From: JAYPHU01 sp038127535 | GTDB taxonomy: Bacteria > Pseudomonadota > Alphaproteobacteria > Rhodospirillales > UBA2165 | DNA: 64,000 nucleotides | Direction of reading: 5' to 3' | Assembly (NCBI GenBank): GCA_038127535.1 | Contig: JAYPHU010000015.1 | Span: 20,795 to 84,794 of the forward strand | In this document: positions 1-9,699 of the stretch, piece by piece | Numbering within the stretch: the first letter of the stretch is position 1 | Layout: each line of letters begins with the position of its first letter | The notes under the pieces: model-generated | Told to the model about the DNA's origin: nothing | The model's database searches: none | Seen by the model: only the letters and a program-made list of their open reading frames with translations | Made by a program: the position numbers and the translations under genes

Positions 1-897
1 GAAGAAGGAAAAGGTCATCAGGGACGTGTTGGTGTAGCGCACGCCCACCCGCTTCTGCGCCAGATCAAGCGCCGCTTTGGAGGTCACATCGTATTTGGCG
101 ATCTCGAAAGCTTGCGCGGCGAAGGAGCGCACGACCCGGATGCCGCCCAAATTCTCCTCCATGATCCGGGTCAGGGTGGACAGCCGTTCCTGCACTTGGC
201 GCCACAGGTCCCGCACCCGAAGCCGGAACACCACGGCGCGCCACAAGGCGAACGGCACAAAACACAGACTTAGGAATCCGAGCAGCGGGTTCGACCCCAT
301 GTAGAGAAACGCGCCGACGCCAACCAGCACGACCATCAGAATGATGCGTAGAATACCCGTTTCGATAAAACGGCGGACGCCTTCGATATCCAGCATGCCG
401 CGGGTCATCAGATCACCGGAGTGAACACTATCGTGATAGCTGAAGCTGAGGCGCTGCAGTTTTTCGAAATAGGCGAGCCGAAGGCGGTATCCGATGGTCT
501 GGCCGATGGATTCGCCAAAATAGTTGTGCAGCATGGTGAACACGCCGCGCCCGACGGCGGTCGACACCAGCACCAGCGCCGCCCACTTCAACCCCTCCTG
601 CGCCTCCGCCTCACTGACATTGGAACCGCCCAGAAGACCGGTCGCATTATCGACGGCGTCGCCAAGGAATATGGGAATGTAAAGCTGTAAGACCCCCGCA
701 ACGATCACCGAAACGATCGCTACGGGAAACCGGATGGGATAATCCAACGCCATACGAATGATCCGCCTAAGCGCACGGGCGCCCCGGCCATAGTCGCCGT
801 CCAGGCTCGGCACTTTGTAGTCCATGCCGGTTTGGATATGGCTGGTATCGGCGGATTTCTTCGGATCAATCGGTGCGGCGGCGGTAGTTCCGTCCAC
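1..897 (-). CDS. ABC exporter, N-terminal permease half (partial)
   Basis: Translating the minus strand from 897 to the window edge gives 299 uninterrupted codons. The protein has a short polar N-terminus, hydrophobic helices (a stretch after ALDYPIRFPVAI and another around GILRIILMVVLVGVGAF) and the intracellular-loop pattern typical of type-1 ABC exporters (SYHDSVHSGDLMTRGMLDI; EENLGGIRVVRSFAAQ). The ATP-binding half would lie beyond position 1. I take GTG 897 as start because GGGGAG lies about 10 bases upstream; GTG 924 and ATG 825 are alternatives. It diverges from the TPR glycosyltransferase at 1019, with a shared 121-base intergenic region. It is probably an inner-membrane multidrug or lipid exporter; the substrate cannot be told. 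Confidence 0.85.
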   Translation of the reverse strand, partial: MDGTTAAAPIDPKKSADTSHIQTGMDYKVPSLDGDYGRGARALRRIIRMALDYPIRFPVAIVSVIVAGVLQLYIPIFLGDAVDNATGLLGGSNVSEAEAQEGLKWAALVLVSTAVGRGVFTMLHNYFGESIGQTIGYRLRLAYFEKLQRLSFSYHDSVHSGDLMTRGMLDIEGVRRFIETGILRIILMVVLVGVGAFLYMGSNPLLGFLSLCFVPFALWRAVVFRLRVRDLWRQVQERLSTLTRIMEENLGGIRVVRSFAAQAFEIAKYDVTSKAALDLAQKRVGVRYTNTSLMTFSFF

Positions 898-1018
898 GTC
901 TTCTGTTCTCCCCGTCTGGGACACTTTGGTCGGATTTGGCGCTAAAATTACGCCACGCGGGGAAGCGGCACAACAACCCGTTCATGCTCTTTAAGGAAAC
1001 CTGTGCTAAATCCCGAAT

Positions 1019-2839
1019 ATGGTTTACGATGATCAGACAGAAATCCCGTCGGAGGAGTGGCTGAGCCGCGCATTGGCGCACCATCAGGCGGGGGACATGG
1101 CAGCGGCTGAGGAGGCTTACCGGCACGTTGTGGAGATGTCACCCGGTCACCTGACCGCGGGCGCTAACCTGGGCGCATGTCTGATCGACCAGGGCCGGAC
1201 GATTGAGGCTTATAACGTTCTGTCCGCCATCCATGGACACCATCCAAACGATGCCGACGTGCTGAACAATCTGGGCAACGCCCTGCAACGTTTGGGCCGG
1301 ACCGAAGAGGCCGCCAAGGTCTACGGTCAGGCACATGAACTGGACCCCGCCCAACCGGTAATCAGTCTCAATCTGGGCCGGGCCTTATTGCGCTTGGGGG
1401 AAACCGAAGAGGCCCAGACATTGTTTGAGACTGTCGAGACCCGCCACCCCGAAATCGGCGCGGCAAGATTTTTGAGCGCCCTCGCTATTCCATTTATCGG
1501 CCAAAGCACCGCACAATATGCCCGGCATCGGAAACGGCTGGTGGACAAGGTGCGGAAATTGATTGAGTCACCTGTCTCGCTCTCCGATCCGGCAAACGAG
1601 GTCGGCATGACCAACTTCGCGAGCGTCTATCACGGTGAAGACGACCGGGAGATTCAGGAACTTCTGGCCCAAGCCTATCTGGCCGCCTGCCCGGCATTGA
1701 GCTTCAGCGCGCCACATTGCGTCGGATATCGCCCCCCAAATGACCGGCGGATCAGGATCGGCTTCGCCTCGGCCCATCTGGGCAGCCACACCATCGGCAA
1801 ACTGAACCGCCGGCTGATCGAATATCTGGATCGGGAGAGGTTTGAGGTCCTTGTCTTCCACTTAGGCCCCGATGCGCGGGATAAGGACGCCGACCTGGCG
1901 GCTGTGGCCGGGATCGCCGATCGTTTCGAGGTGCTTTCCGGTTCTCTCGCCGGAGCGCAGCAAACGATTGCGGCGATGGAACTGGATATTCTCTACTACC
2001 CGGATATCGGCATGGAGCCGATGAGCTACTTCCTCGGCTTTGCGCGTCTGGCGCCGATTCAATGCGTGATCTGGGGGCACCCGGTCACCACGGGCCTGCC
2101 GGAGGTGGATTACTTTATCTCATCAACCTTGTTGGAGCCGGACCATCCGGAATCCTATTATTCAGAAGAGTTGATCCTGTTCCCGGATATCGGCATGAGC
2201 TATACCCTGCCAGACATCACACCGGCCACGACCACGCGCGGAGACTTCGGTCTGGCCGATAATGCGACCCTTTATATGTGCCCGCAAAGCCTGTTCAAGC
2301 TGCATCCGACATTCGATATCATCCTCAAACGAATTCTGACGGAAGACGCCGAGGCCCTCATCGTCCTAATCGACGGTCAGCAGGAAAGCTGGAGCCGGCT
2401 GCTCAAGGCCCGGTTTAAGGAGTCCCTCGGCACATTGGCCGAGCGTGTGGTTTTCCTTCCCAGAATGCCCGGCGCGCATTATCTGTCCCTGATGGAACAC
2501 GCGGATATCATTTTGGATTCGACCGTCTTCTGCGGCGGCAATTCCAGCCTGGAAGCCTTCGCCGCCGGCAAAGCAGTGATCACTCAACCGTCGCCGTTCA
2601 TGCGCGGGCGAGTCACGGCGGGGTTCTACCGGCAGATGGGCATCACCGATTGTCTCGCGGATACCGATGAGGACTATGCCAAGTTGGCCGTCGAGTTGGC
2701 CAACGATAGTGAGAGACGCGGCGAAATTGAGACCCGTATCAAAGCTGCCCATCCTGTGATCTTCAACAATGACAAGGCGGCCCGGGTGCATGAAAAATTT
2801 TTCACCGAGGCGCTGGCCCGGCTGGACCCTAACACATGA
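1019..2839 (+). CDS. TPR protein with SPINDLY/OGT-like (GT41) glycosyltransferase domain
   Basis: 606 aa. The first ~150 residues form TPR helices (LNNLGNALQRLGRTEEAAKVY is a good repeat unit). The C-terminal half from about residue 245 (IRIGFASAHLGSHTIGKLNR) resembles the O-GlcNAc-transferase-like GT41 domain, with the signatures YYPDIGMEPMSYFLGFARL, IQCVIWGHPVTTGLPEVDYF and ILDSTVFCGGNSSLEAFAAG. Bacterial relatives glycosylate proteins or envelope components; the acceptor here is unknown. The ATG at 1019 has no close Shine-Dalgarno sequence (AAGGAA is about 20 bases upstream), so a slightly different start is possible. Its stop overlaps the next start by four bases (ATGA), implying co-translation with the transporter. 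Cytoplasmic; no signal peptide seen. Confidence 0.85.
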   Translation: MVYDDQTEIPSEEWLSRALAHHQAGDMAAAEEAYRHVVEMSPGHLTAGANLGACLIDQGRTIEAYNVLSAIHGHHPNDADVLNNLGNALQRLGRTEEAAKVYGQAHELDPAQPVISLNLGRALLRLGETEEAQTLFETVETRHPEIGAARFLSALAIPFIGQSTAQYARHRKRLVDKVRKLIESPVSLSDPANEVGMTNFASVYHGEDDREIQELLAQAYLAACPALSFSAPHCVGYRPPNDRRIRIGFASAHLGSHTIGKLNRRLIEYLDRERFEVLVFHLGPDARDKDADLAAVAGIADRFEVLSGSLAGAQQTIAAMELDILYYPDIGMEPMSYFLGFARLAPIQCVIWGHPVTTGLPEVDYFISSTLLEPDHPESYYSEELILFPDIGMSYTLPDITPATTTRGDFGLADNATLYMCPQSLFKLHPTFDIILKRILTEDAEALIVLIDGQQESWSRLLKARFKESLGTLAERVVFLPRMPGAHYLSLMEHADIILDSTVFCGGNSSLEAFAAGKAVITQPSPFMRGRVTAGFYRQMGITDCLADTDEDYAKLAVELANDSERRGEIETRIKAAHPVIFNNDKAARVHEKFFTEALARLDPNT

Positions 2840-3762
2840 ACGATAACACACCCGAACAACCCGCGATCTCGCCCTGGGTCGGCTACGCCATGCTGATCGC
2901 CGTGGTATTTTTCTGGTCCACCGGCATCGTCTGGGTGCGCTGGGTGCACGAGACCATCCCGCCCTTAGGCATGTCCTTCTGGCGCTGGTTCGGCGGTTCG
3001 CTTGTCGTACTGCCCTTTGCCTGGCCGGCACTGAAGGAAGAGTTCCCGATCATCCGCAAGCGCCTGCCGTTCTTTTTCATGATGGGCATGTTCATCGTCG
3101 GCGGCAGCACGCTCTCCACTGTGTCTCTCAATTTCACCACAGCCACCAACGGCGGAATCTTGAACGCCACCCAGCCGACCATGACAGCGCTGGTCGCCTG
3201 GGCCTTCTTCCAGGACAGGCTAAGCCTGCGCCAAGCATCAGGCATCCTGGCCGCTTTCCTCGGCATTGCGCTGATGACCTCCAAAGGAGACGTGGAGGTG
3301 CTGACGTCGCTCGCCTTCAACGCCGGCGACATGATCATGATCTGCGCCGTGGTGGGCTATGCGTCCTACGCCAACTTCCTGCCCCGGCTGCCCAAGGATG
3401 TGAGTTTCTCGAGCGCGCTGTTCGTCATCATGTTCTGCGGCGGGATCGAGCTGATCCCCCTCTACGCAGTCGAAAGCATCATCGTGAAGCCGGTGCCGAT
3501 GCTGACCGAGACCGTGGTGACCGTGATCTTCCTGGCCGTGGTGCCTACGGTGCTGCCGACCATCCTGTGGAACAAGGCGGTGCCCGCTGTCGGCGTCAAC
3601 AAGAGCGCCATTTTCGTCAATCTGATGCCGGTGTTCAGCGCCGGCATGGCCATTTTGTTTTTGGGGGAAGAGTTGTTCTTCTACCACGTCGCCGGTGCGG
3701 TGATGATCTTTGTCGGCATCCTGCTGGTGGTCAGCCAGAAGAAGCCAGCACCGGCCGATTAA
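2836..3762 (+). CDS. EamA/DMT-family membrane transporter
   Basis: 308 aa and very hydrophobic, with about ten predicted membrane helices in two EamA repeats. The first repeat includes FFWSTGIVWVRWVHETIPPL and the second starts near AGDMIMICAVVGYASYAN. Drug/metabolite-superfamily members export metabolites or amino acids; the substrate is not predictable. The start ATG overlaps the stop of the TPR glycosyltransferase (ATGA), and its 3' end overlaps the convergent TPR gene by four bases. It is a clear relative of the gene at 62693 (shared HETIPP motif, then FWRW). Inner membrane. Confidence 0.88.
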   Translation: MNDNTPEQPAISPWVGYAMLIAVVFFWSTGIVWVRWVHETIPPLGMSFWRWFGGSLVVLPFAWPALKEEFPIIRKRLPFFFMMGMFIVGGSTLSTVSLNFTTATNGGILNATQPTMTALVAWAFFQDRLSLRQASGILAAFLGIALMTSKGDVEVLTSLAFNAGDMIMICAVVGYASYANFLPRLPKDVSFSSALFVIMFCGGIELIPLYAVESIIVKPVPMLTETVVTVIFLAVVPTVLPTILWNKAVPAVGVNKSAIFVNLMPVFSAGMAILFLGEELFFYHVAGAVMIFVGILLVVSQKKPAPAD

Positions 3763-5693
3763 CTCTTCAGGATTTTGTCCGCCGCCTCGTTCGGAGCGCC
3801 GCCGCCGGCCAGCCAGCTATCCAGCACCAGGCCAACCGTCGCCATCACCCCCGTCCAGTCGTTTGGTTTGGTCTGACGAAACAGCCGCATGGACGGATAC
3901 CAGGGACAATCGCTCCCTTCTAATCCCCACCGCCAATCGGGCGCGGTCGACAGGATGATCCAGACCGGCTTACCCATGGCGCCGGCAAGATGCGGAATGG
4001 ATGTATCAGTGGCGATGATCAGATCCAGGTTCTCGATGATCGCCGCGGTATCAATGAACGCGGCGTCGGCATCCATGTCGCCGGTTAGATCGGTGATCCG
4101 TGACTCCCAGCCGTTCTCCGCGATCTGACCGACGGCTCCGCCCTTCTGCAGCGAGAACAGTGCAATGTCTTCCCGATCGATCACCGGCTTGAAAGCCGGG
4201 AGGGATACCGAGCGTAAATGATCAAAGGCGTACGCCCTGTTTCCCTGCCAGGCGATCCCGATTGTCGGGCGATCCGCGGCAAGCCGCCCGGACCACGTCT
4301 CCAACCGGCCCTTTTCAGCGGAGATATACGCGCCCGGCCAAAACGGCCGGCCATCGTCAATATATGCTGGTAAGCTCATCAGCCGCGAAAAATAGTCGGT
4401 CTCGGGATAGGGGCCCTCAATCGGCACCCAATTGACGCCGTCAATCTGTGACGACAGCACGGGATGCAGACGCGCCGAGGCGGAGGCGGTCACCGCCGCA
4501 CCCTGTTCCATCAACCGAGACAGATATCTTAGGAACTGAAAATAGTCTCCATGGCCCTGTTCGCCGGCCACCAGGATCGATTTGCCGGCCAGCGGCTCCC
4601 CTTCCCACTTCTTGCCCGGCCAGTTGGGCCGCTGGGCGCGGGCCGCCGGTTCTTCAACGCGCCGGTCGAATTCCCGCCATCCGTCGGCATACTCGCCGTC
4701 GAGCAGCAACGCATGGGCCAGATTTACGTTGAGATCGCGATTTTCGGGCGCCGTCTCAATCGCCTGGCGGTAGAGTTCGGCTGCACCGGCGGCATCCCCC
4801 TGATGCTGGCGGAGCAGCGCCTGATTGGCGAGAACGGCCGCGGCATCGTCTTCTTCCGGCGCCGCCGCATCCAGACAGGCTGCTGCCTCATCAAATCGCC
4901 CCAAATCCCGATACAAATGCGCCCGGCTGATGGAGACGCCCGTTCCGGTCTCATCGGCGCCATCCAACAGATCTAACCCTTCCTCGTGCCGGCCGAGCCT
5001 TTGTAAAGTCGACGCGCAACGCAGCCGAGCCTCCAGATAATCGGGCGACCGTCGCAAAACCTCCAAGAAGGTCAGAGCCGCGTCTTCGAACCGGCCCTTA
5101 TCAACCTGGATCCGGCCAAGGTATTCCATGGTCCGAACATCGCCCGGCGCCAGCAACTGCGCTCTCCTGAAATACTCCTCGGCGTCCGCAAGCCTGCCCT
5201 GGTTGCGGCAAAATGCACCATAGTTGATCAGGCAGTCCATGTGATCGCCGTCGGCCCTCAGGCATGCCTCGAAAGCCTCTTCGGCCTCGGGGAACCGGCT
5301 CATGACGACAAGCAAGTTCGCCAGGACAAACCAGATGGCGGCGTTGGCGGGATCGGCGTTGCCGGCGTACCGGAGCGCCCGCACGGCTTCCGGCCAGCGT
5401 CCGCCCTTGTGCAGGGCCAAACCGTAATTGTGGAGCACACTGGAGTTCGCGCCCCCGACCACCAGGGCCCGCTGCAGAATATCCTGGGCCTGATCGTGCA
5501 AGCCGGCCTCCAGCAGAACCGCCCCAAGGAGGTTCAGAACCTCGCCGTCCTCGCCCTGCTCCTTAAGGATATCCCGATAGAGATTGGCCGCCTCCCGCAA
5601 CGCGCCCTTCTGATGAAAGGCGCGCGCCTGGGTAAGCCGGGTATCTATGGAATCAGGCGCCACTATAGGCCGGCCTGCTGCAATATTGGGCAT
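3759..5693 (-). CDS. TPR-repeat protein with C-terminal GT9-like glycosyltransferase domain
   Basis: 644 aa. About ten tandem TPR units fill residues ~10-340 (for example LLGAVLLEAGLHDQAQDIL and LINYGAFCRNQGRLADAEEYF). The C-terminal ~290 residues look like a heptosyltransferase/GT9-like fold: GKSILVAGEQGHGDYFQFLR, RPTIGIAWQGNRAYAFDHL, a DLIIATDTSIPHLAGAMGKPV motif and the following WIILSTAPDWRW. This TPR plus glycosyltransferase layout is common in proteobacteria, often of unassigned target and sometimes near flagellar or LPS genes. It converges with the EamA transporter. Two TPR-glycosyltransferases of different folds around one transporter suggest a shared glycosylation role, but that is inference. 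Confidence 0.83.
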   Translation of the reverse strand: MPNIAAGRPIVAPDSIDTRLTQARAFHQKGALREAANLYRDILKEQGEDGEVLNLLGAVLLEAGLHDQAQDILQRALVVGGANSSVLHNYGLALHKGGRWPEAVRALRYAGNADPANAAIWFVLANLLVVMSRFPEAEEAFEACLRADGDHMDCLINYGAFCRNQGRLADAEEYFRRAQLLAPGDVRTMEYLGRIQVDKGRFEDAALTFLEVLRRSPDYLEARLRCASTLQRLGRHEEGLDLLDGADETGTGVSISRAHLYRDLGRFDEAAACLDAAAPEEDDAAAVLANQALLRQHQGDAAGAAELYRQAIETAPENRDLNVNLAHALLLDGEYADGWREFDRRVEEPAARAQRPNWPGKKWEGEPLAGKSILVAGEQGHGDYFQFLRYLSRLMEQGAAVTASASARLHPVLSSQIDGVNWVPIEGPYPETDYFSRLMSLPAYIDDGRPFWPGAYISAEKGRLETWSGRLAADRPTIGIAWQGNRAYAFDHLRSVSLPAFKPVIDREDIALFSLQKGGAVGQIAENGWESRITDLTGDMDADAAFIDTAAIIENLDLIIATDTSIPHLAGAMGKPVWIILSTAPDWRWGLEGSDCPWYPSMRLFRQTKPNDWTGVMATVGLVLDSWLAGGGAPNEAADKILKS

Positions 5694-5845
5694 TGTTTCA
5701 TGCGCATGAGACTAGTCCGTCGAACCTAAAGAATTCATAAAACATTGGGCTCATTATGATCGGCTTCGGTATCCGGGCAAGCAATTGAAAACACGTCCAT
5801 TTTCTCTTGACCCCATGGGGGCATACTGACACTTTCCAGCCCGCC

Positions 5846-6802
5846 ATGCGCCTATACAAACATTATGACGGGCTCCTGCGCAGCCATCGCGGCGGCGCCA
5901 TCGCCATCGGCAATTTCGACGGCGTCCATCTGGGCCATCAGGAAGTGATCCGCACCGCCGGCCGGATCGCCAAAGAGACAGGCGTGCCTTGGGGTGTGCT
6001 GACCTTTGAGCCCCATCCCCGCACTTTCTTTGACCCGAAGGGCGCACCGTTCCGGATCTCGCCGTTCCATGTGAAAGGCCGGTATATCGAGGACCTGGGC
6101 GTGGATTTCCTGGTGGTGCTGCACTTCGACAAGGAGCTCGCCAGCATGAGTTCGGGAGCCTTCGTCGATGACGTGCTGGTGCGCGGGTTCGGCGCCTCGC
6201 ACATTGTCTCCGGCGGCGACTTCACCTTTGGCCACAAGCGCCAAGGCAACACGACATACCTGAAAGACCAGGGCCGGGAGAAAGGCTTTGAAACCACCAG
6301 CGTCAAACAGGTGTTGGATGATACGGGCGAGGTGATTTCCTCGACCCGGGTCCGACAGGCATTAATGGACGCAAAGCCTGCTGACGCGGCGCAACTGTTG
6401 GGACGCACGTATGAGATCGGCAGCCGTGTGATCAAAGGCGATCAGCGGGGCCGGACCATCGGCTTTCCCACCGCCAATATCCTTTGCGAAGACAATCTGG
6501 GCACCGCGCTCGGCGGCTATGCCATCCGCGCCGGTCTGGACGACGGGCCGAACACGGTTTGGCATGACGGGATCGCGAATTTGGGCTATAGACCCACCTT
6601 CGACGGCACGAGTTGCCTGCTGGAAACCCATATTTTTGATTTTAACCAGGACATTTATGGCAAACACCTGCGTGTCGGCCTGGTGGAATTCATACGCCCG
6701 GAGAAGAAGTTCGACGGGATCGACGCCTTGAAGGCGCAGATTGATGCCGATTGCGGACTGGCGAGAGAGATGCTGGCTGCAGACGCGGCGAAGAACGGAT
6801 AG
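5846..6802 (+). CDS. ribF: Bifunctional riboflavin kinase / FAD synthetase
   Basis: 318 aa from ATG 5846. RibF phosphorylates riboflavin to FMN and adenylates FMN to FAD in the cytoplasm. The N-terminal nucleotidyltransferase domain has the GNFDGVHLGHQ motif (HLGH signature), then GASHIVSGGDFTFGHKRQGN and STRVRQAL. The C-terminal kinase domain shows GRTIGFPTANI, followed by ETHIFDFNQDIYGKHLRVG. An upstream in-frame ATG at 5807 would add 13 residues unlike the family; MRLYKHYDG is the more usual beginning. ileS follows 9 bases after the stop, a very common proteobacterial linkage (ribF-ileS-lspA). Confidence 0.96.
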   Translation: MRLYKHYDGLLRSHRGGAIAIGNFDGVHLGHQEVIRTAGRIAKETGVPWGVLTFEPHPRTFFDPKGAPFRISPFHVKGRYIEDLGVDFLVVLHFDKELASMSSGAFVDDVLVRGFGASHIVSGGDFTFGHKRQGNTTYLKDQGREKGFETTSVKQVLDDTGEVISSTRVRQALMDAKPADAAQLLGRTYEIGSRVIKGDQRGRTIGFPTANILCEDNLGTALGGYAIRAGLDDGPNTVWHDGIANLGYRPTFDGTSCLLETHIFDFNQDIYGKHLRVGLVEFIRPEKKFDGIDALKAQIDADCGLAREMLAADAAKNG

Positions 6803-6811
6803 TTGAAGACG

Positions 6812-9697
6812 ATGAGTGTGGACTATAAATCGACGGTGTACCTGCCCCAGACCGACTTCCCGATGAAGGCCGGCCTGCCTAAGCGCGAGCCCGAACTGCT
6901 GGAGCGCTGGGAGAAGCTGGACATCTACAAACGCCAGCGGGAACAGTCCAAGGGCCGGGAGAAGTTTATCCTTCATGACGGCCCGCCCTACGCCAACGGC
7001 AATCTGCATATCGGCCACGCGCTGAATAAAATCCTGAAAGACGTGATATCCCGCTCGCAACAGATGATGGGCAAGGATTCCAACTATGTGCCGGGCTGGG
7101 ACTGTCACGGTCTGCCCATCGAATGGAAGATCGAGGAACAGTACCGGGCCAAGGGCCAGGACAAGGACGCCGTGCCGATTGTCGAGTTTCGCCAGGAATG
7201 CAGGGACTTTGCCGAGAAATGGATCGACATCCAGCGGGATGAATTCAAACGCCTGGGCGTCATCGGCGACTGGAACAACCCTTACACCACCATGACCTTC
7301 GCGGCGGAAGCCCAGATCGCCCGGGAGCTGATGAAGTTCCTGGATAACGGGCTTTTATACCGGGGCTCGAAACCGGTCATGTGGTCGGTGGTCGAAAAGA
7401 CCGCTTTGGCGGAAGCGGAGATCGAATACTTCGATCATGAGTCCGACACCATCTGGGCCAAGTTTCCGATCACGTCCGGCGCAACCGGTGACATTGCGGA
7501 TGCCGCCGTGGTCATCTGGACCACCACCCCCTGGACCATTCCCGGCAACCGGGCCATCTGTTTCTCGTCGCGGATCAGTTACGGCCTCTATGAAGTCACC
7601 AAGGCCGCGGAAGACAACTGGGCTGTCGCCGGCGACAAGTTGATCCTGGCGGATTCCCTGGCCGAAGAGGTGATGAACTCCGCTCGGGTTAATGCGCACA
7701 AACGGGTGGCCGACGTTTCCGCGGAGACGCTGGCGGGTCTCTCCTGCGCCCACCCGCTGGCCGGGATGGGCTATGACTTCACCGTGCCGCTGATGGACGG
7801 CGATCACGTCACCGACGATACGGGCACGGGCTTTGTCCACACCGCGCCGGGCCATGGCAGGGACGACTTTGAAATTTGGACGGCGAACACTCGGCTCCTT
7901 GCGGATCAGAACATTGATTCGCAAATCCCCTACACGGTGGATGCAGACGGGTTCTATACGGATGCCGCGCCGGGCTTTGCCGGCAAACGGGTGATCACCG
8001 ACAAGGGCAAGAAGGGCGACGCCAACGCCGCCGTCATTGAGGCCTTGGTTGCCGCCAAGGCGCTGATCGCACGGGGCCGGCTGACCCACCAGTATCCCCA
8101 TTCCTGGCGCTCCAAGAAACCGGTGATCTTCAGGAACACGCCGCAATGGTTCATCGCCATGGATAAGGACATGCCCGATTCCGGCAAGACTTTGCGGGAC
8201 GTGGCCCTGGGCGCCATTGCCGACACCGGGTTCTATCCGAAATCCGGCCAGTCCCGGCTGCATGCGATGATCGAGGGCCGGCCCGACTGGGTAATTTCCC
8301 GCCAGCGCGCCTGGGGCGTGCCGATCACTGTCTTCGTCCATAAAGAGACCGGTGAAATCCTGCGCGAACCGGCGGTCAACGAGCGCATCGCCGACGCCAT
8401 TGAGGCCGAGGGCGCGGACGCCTGGTTCGGTTCCGACATGACCCGGTTCCTGGGCAACGACCACAGCGCCGACGACTATGATCAGGTCACTGACATTTTG
8501 GATGTCTGGTTTGATTCCGGCTCGACCCACAGTTTCGTTCTGGAACAAACCGAGGGTCTGGAATGGCCGGCGTCACTGTATCTGGAAGGCTCCGACCAGC
8601 ATCGGGGCTGGTTCCATTCGTCGCTTTTGGAATCCTGCGGCACCCGCGGCCGGGCGCCCTATGACGGCGTGCTGACCCATGGCTTCGTTATGGCCGAGGA
8701 CGGGCAGAAAATGTCCAAGTCCCTCGGCAATATCACCGCGCCACAGACCGTGGTGGACCAAAACGGCGCCGATATCCTGCGGCTCTGGGTGGTCGGTTCC
8801 GACTATTCGGAAGACCTGCGCATCGGTCCGGAGATTATCAAACACCATTCGGATATCTACCGGAGGCTCCGCAATACGCTGCGCTATCTGCTGGGCAATT
8901 TGGCCGACTTCGACGAGGCGGAAAAACTGCCGGAAGCGGAGATGCCGGAACTGGACCGCTGGGTATTGCACCGGCTGCACGAATTGGATGCCCGCATCCG
9001 GCGCGCCTGCGAGACGTTCGAGTTCCATCACTTGTTCACCGAACTGCACATGTTCTGCGCGGTCGATCTGTCGGCCTTCTATCTGGATATCCGCAAGGAT
9101 GCGCTCTATTGCGACCGGGCGGATTCAATCAACCGCCGTGCGGCCCGCACGGTGCTGGACCACTTGTTCAACTGCCTGACCGCCTGGCTGGCGCCCTTTA
9201 TCTGCTTCACTGCCGAAGAGGCCTGGCTGGCGCGTCATCCGGGCGACGAGGAAAGCGTGCATCTGCGACTGTTCCCGGAAATTCCGGCAAGCTGGAAGAA
9301 CGATGATCTGGCCGCCCGCTGGAAGAAGATCCGGGAATTGCGCCGCGTGGTCACCGGTGCGCTGGAGATCGAACGGGCGGAAAAGAGAATCGGTTCCAGC
9401 CTGCAGGCGCATCCCAAAATCTATGCCCCGCAGGACTATGTAGACCTGCTGGCCGACATCGATGTCGCCGAGATCGGCATCACCTCGGACGCCACCCTGA
9501 TCGCCGAAGCCCCGCCCAACGGCGCCTTTACGTTGGAAGACGTGGCGGGCATCGGTGTGGTGCCGGAAAAGGCCGGCGGTGCGAAATGCGTTCGCTGTTT
9601 CAAGGTCCTGCCCGAGGTCGGCACAGTCTCCGGCCACGAGGAAGTTTGCAACCGCTGCGCCGACGCCGCCAACCACTTTCCCATGGCTGCGGAATAG
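6812..9697 (+). CDS. ileS: Isoleucyl-tRNA synthetase
   Basis: 961 aa, usual length for class Ia IleRS. It charges tRNA-Ile with isoleucine. The HIGH motif lies in PPYANGNLHIGHALNKIL and the KMSKS motif in EDGQKMSKSLGN. The CP1 editing domain is present (GTGFVHTAPGHGRDDF), and a C-terminal zinc finger has four cysteines (CVRCFKVL...CNRCAD). An in-frame TTG at 6803 directly after the ribF stop is possible, but ATG 6812 is the normal choice. lspA starts two bases after the stop, so ribF-ileS-lspA probably form one transcript. Confidence 0.97.
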   Translation: MSVDYKSTVYLPQTDFPMKAGLPKREPELLERWEKLDIYKRQREQSKGREKFILHDGPPYANGNLHIGHALNKILKDVISRSQQMMGKDSNYVPGWDCHGLPIEWKIEEQYRAKGQDKDAVPIVEFRQECRDFAEKWIDIQRDEFKRLGVIGDWNNPYTTMTFAAEAQIARELMKFLDNGLLYRGSKPVMWSVVEKTALAEAEIEYFDHESDTIWAKFPITSGATGDIADAAVVIWTTTPWTIPGNRAICFSSRISYGLYEVTKAAEDNWAVAGDKLILADSLAEEVMNSARVNAHKRVADVSAETLAGLSCAHPLAGMGYDFTVPLMDGDHVTDDTGTGFVHTAPGHGRDDFEIWTANTRLLADQNIDSQIPYTVDADGFYTDAAPGFAGKRVITDKGKKGDANAAVIEALVAAKALIARGRLTHQYPHSWRSKKPVIFRNTPQWFIAMDKDMPDSGKTLRDVALGAIADTGFYPKSGQSRLHAMIEGRPDWVISRQRAWGVPITVFVHKETGEILREPAVNERIADAIEAEGADAWFGSDMTRFLGNDHSADDYDQVTDILDVWFDSGSTHSFVLEQTEGLEWPASLYLEGSDQHRGWFHSSLLESCGTRGRAPYDGVLTHGFVMAEDGQKMSKSLGNITAPQTVVDQNGADILRLWVVGSDYSEDLRIGPEIIKHHSDIYRRLRNTLRYLLGNLADFDEAEKLPEAEMPELDRWVLHRLHELDARIRRACETFEFHHLFTELHMFCAVDLSAFYLDIRKDALYCDRADSINRRAARTVLDHLFNCLTAWLAPFICFTAEEAWLARHPGDEESVHLRLFPEIPASWKNDDLAARWKKIRELRRVVTGALEIERAEKRIGSSLQAHPKIYAPQDYVDLLADIDVAEIGITSDATLIAEAPPNGAFTLEDVAGIGVVPEKAGGAKCVRCFKVLPEVGTVSGHEEVCNRCADAANHFPMAAE

Positions 9698-9699
9698 GG

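Noticed and set aside
7355..8548. 397-codon minus-strand open frame inside ileS
   Set aside because: It mirrors the high-G+C coding frame of ileS and lacks any domain; the plus strand is a full IleRS.
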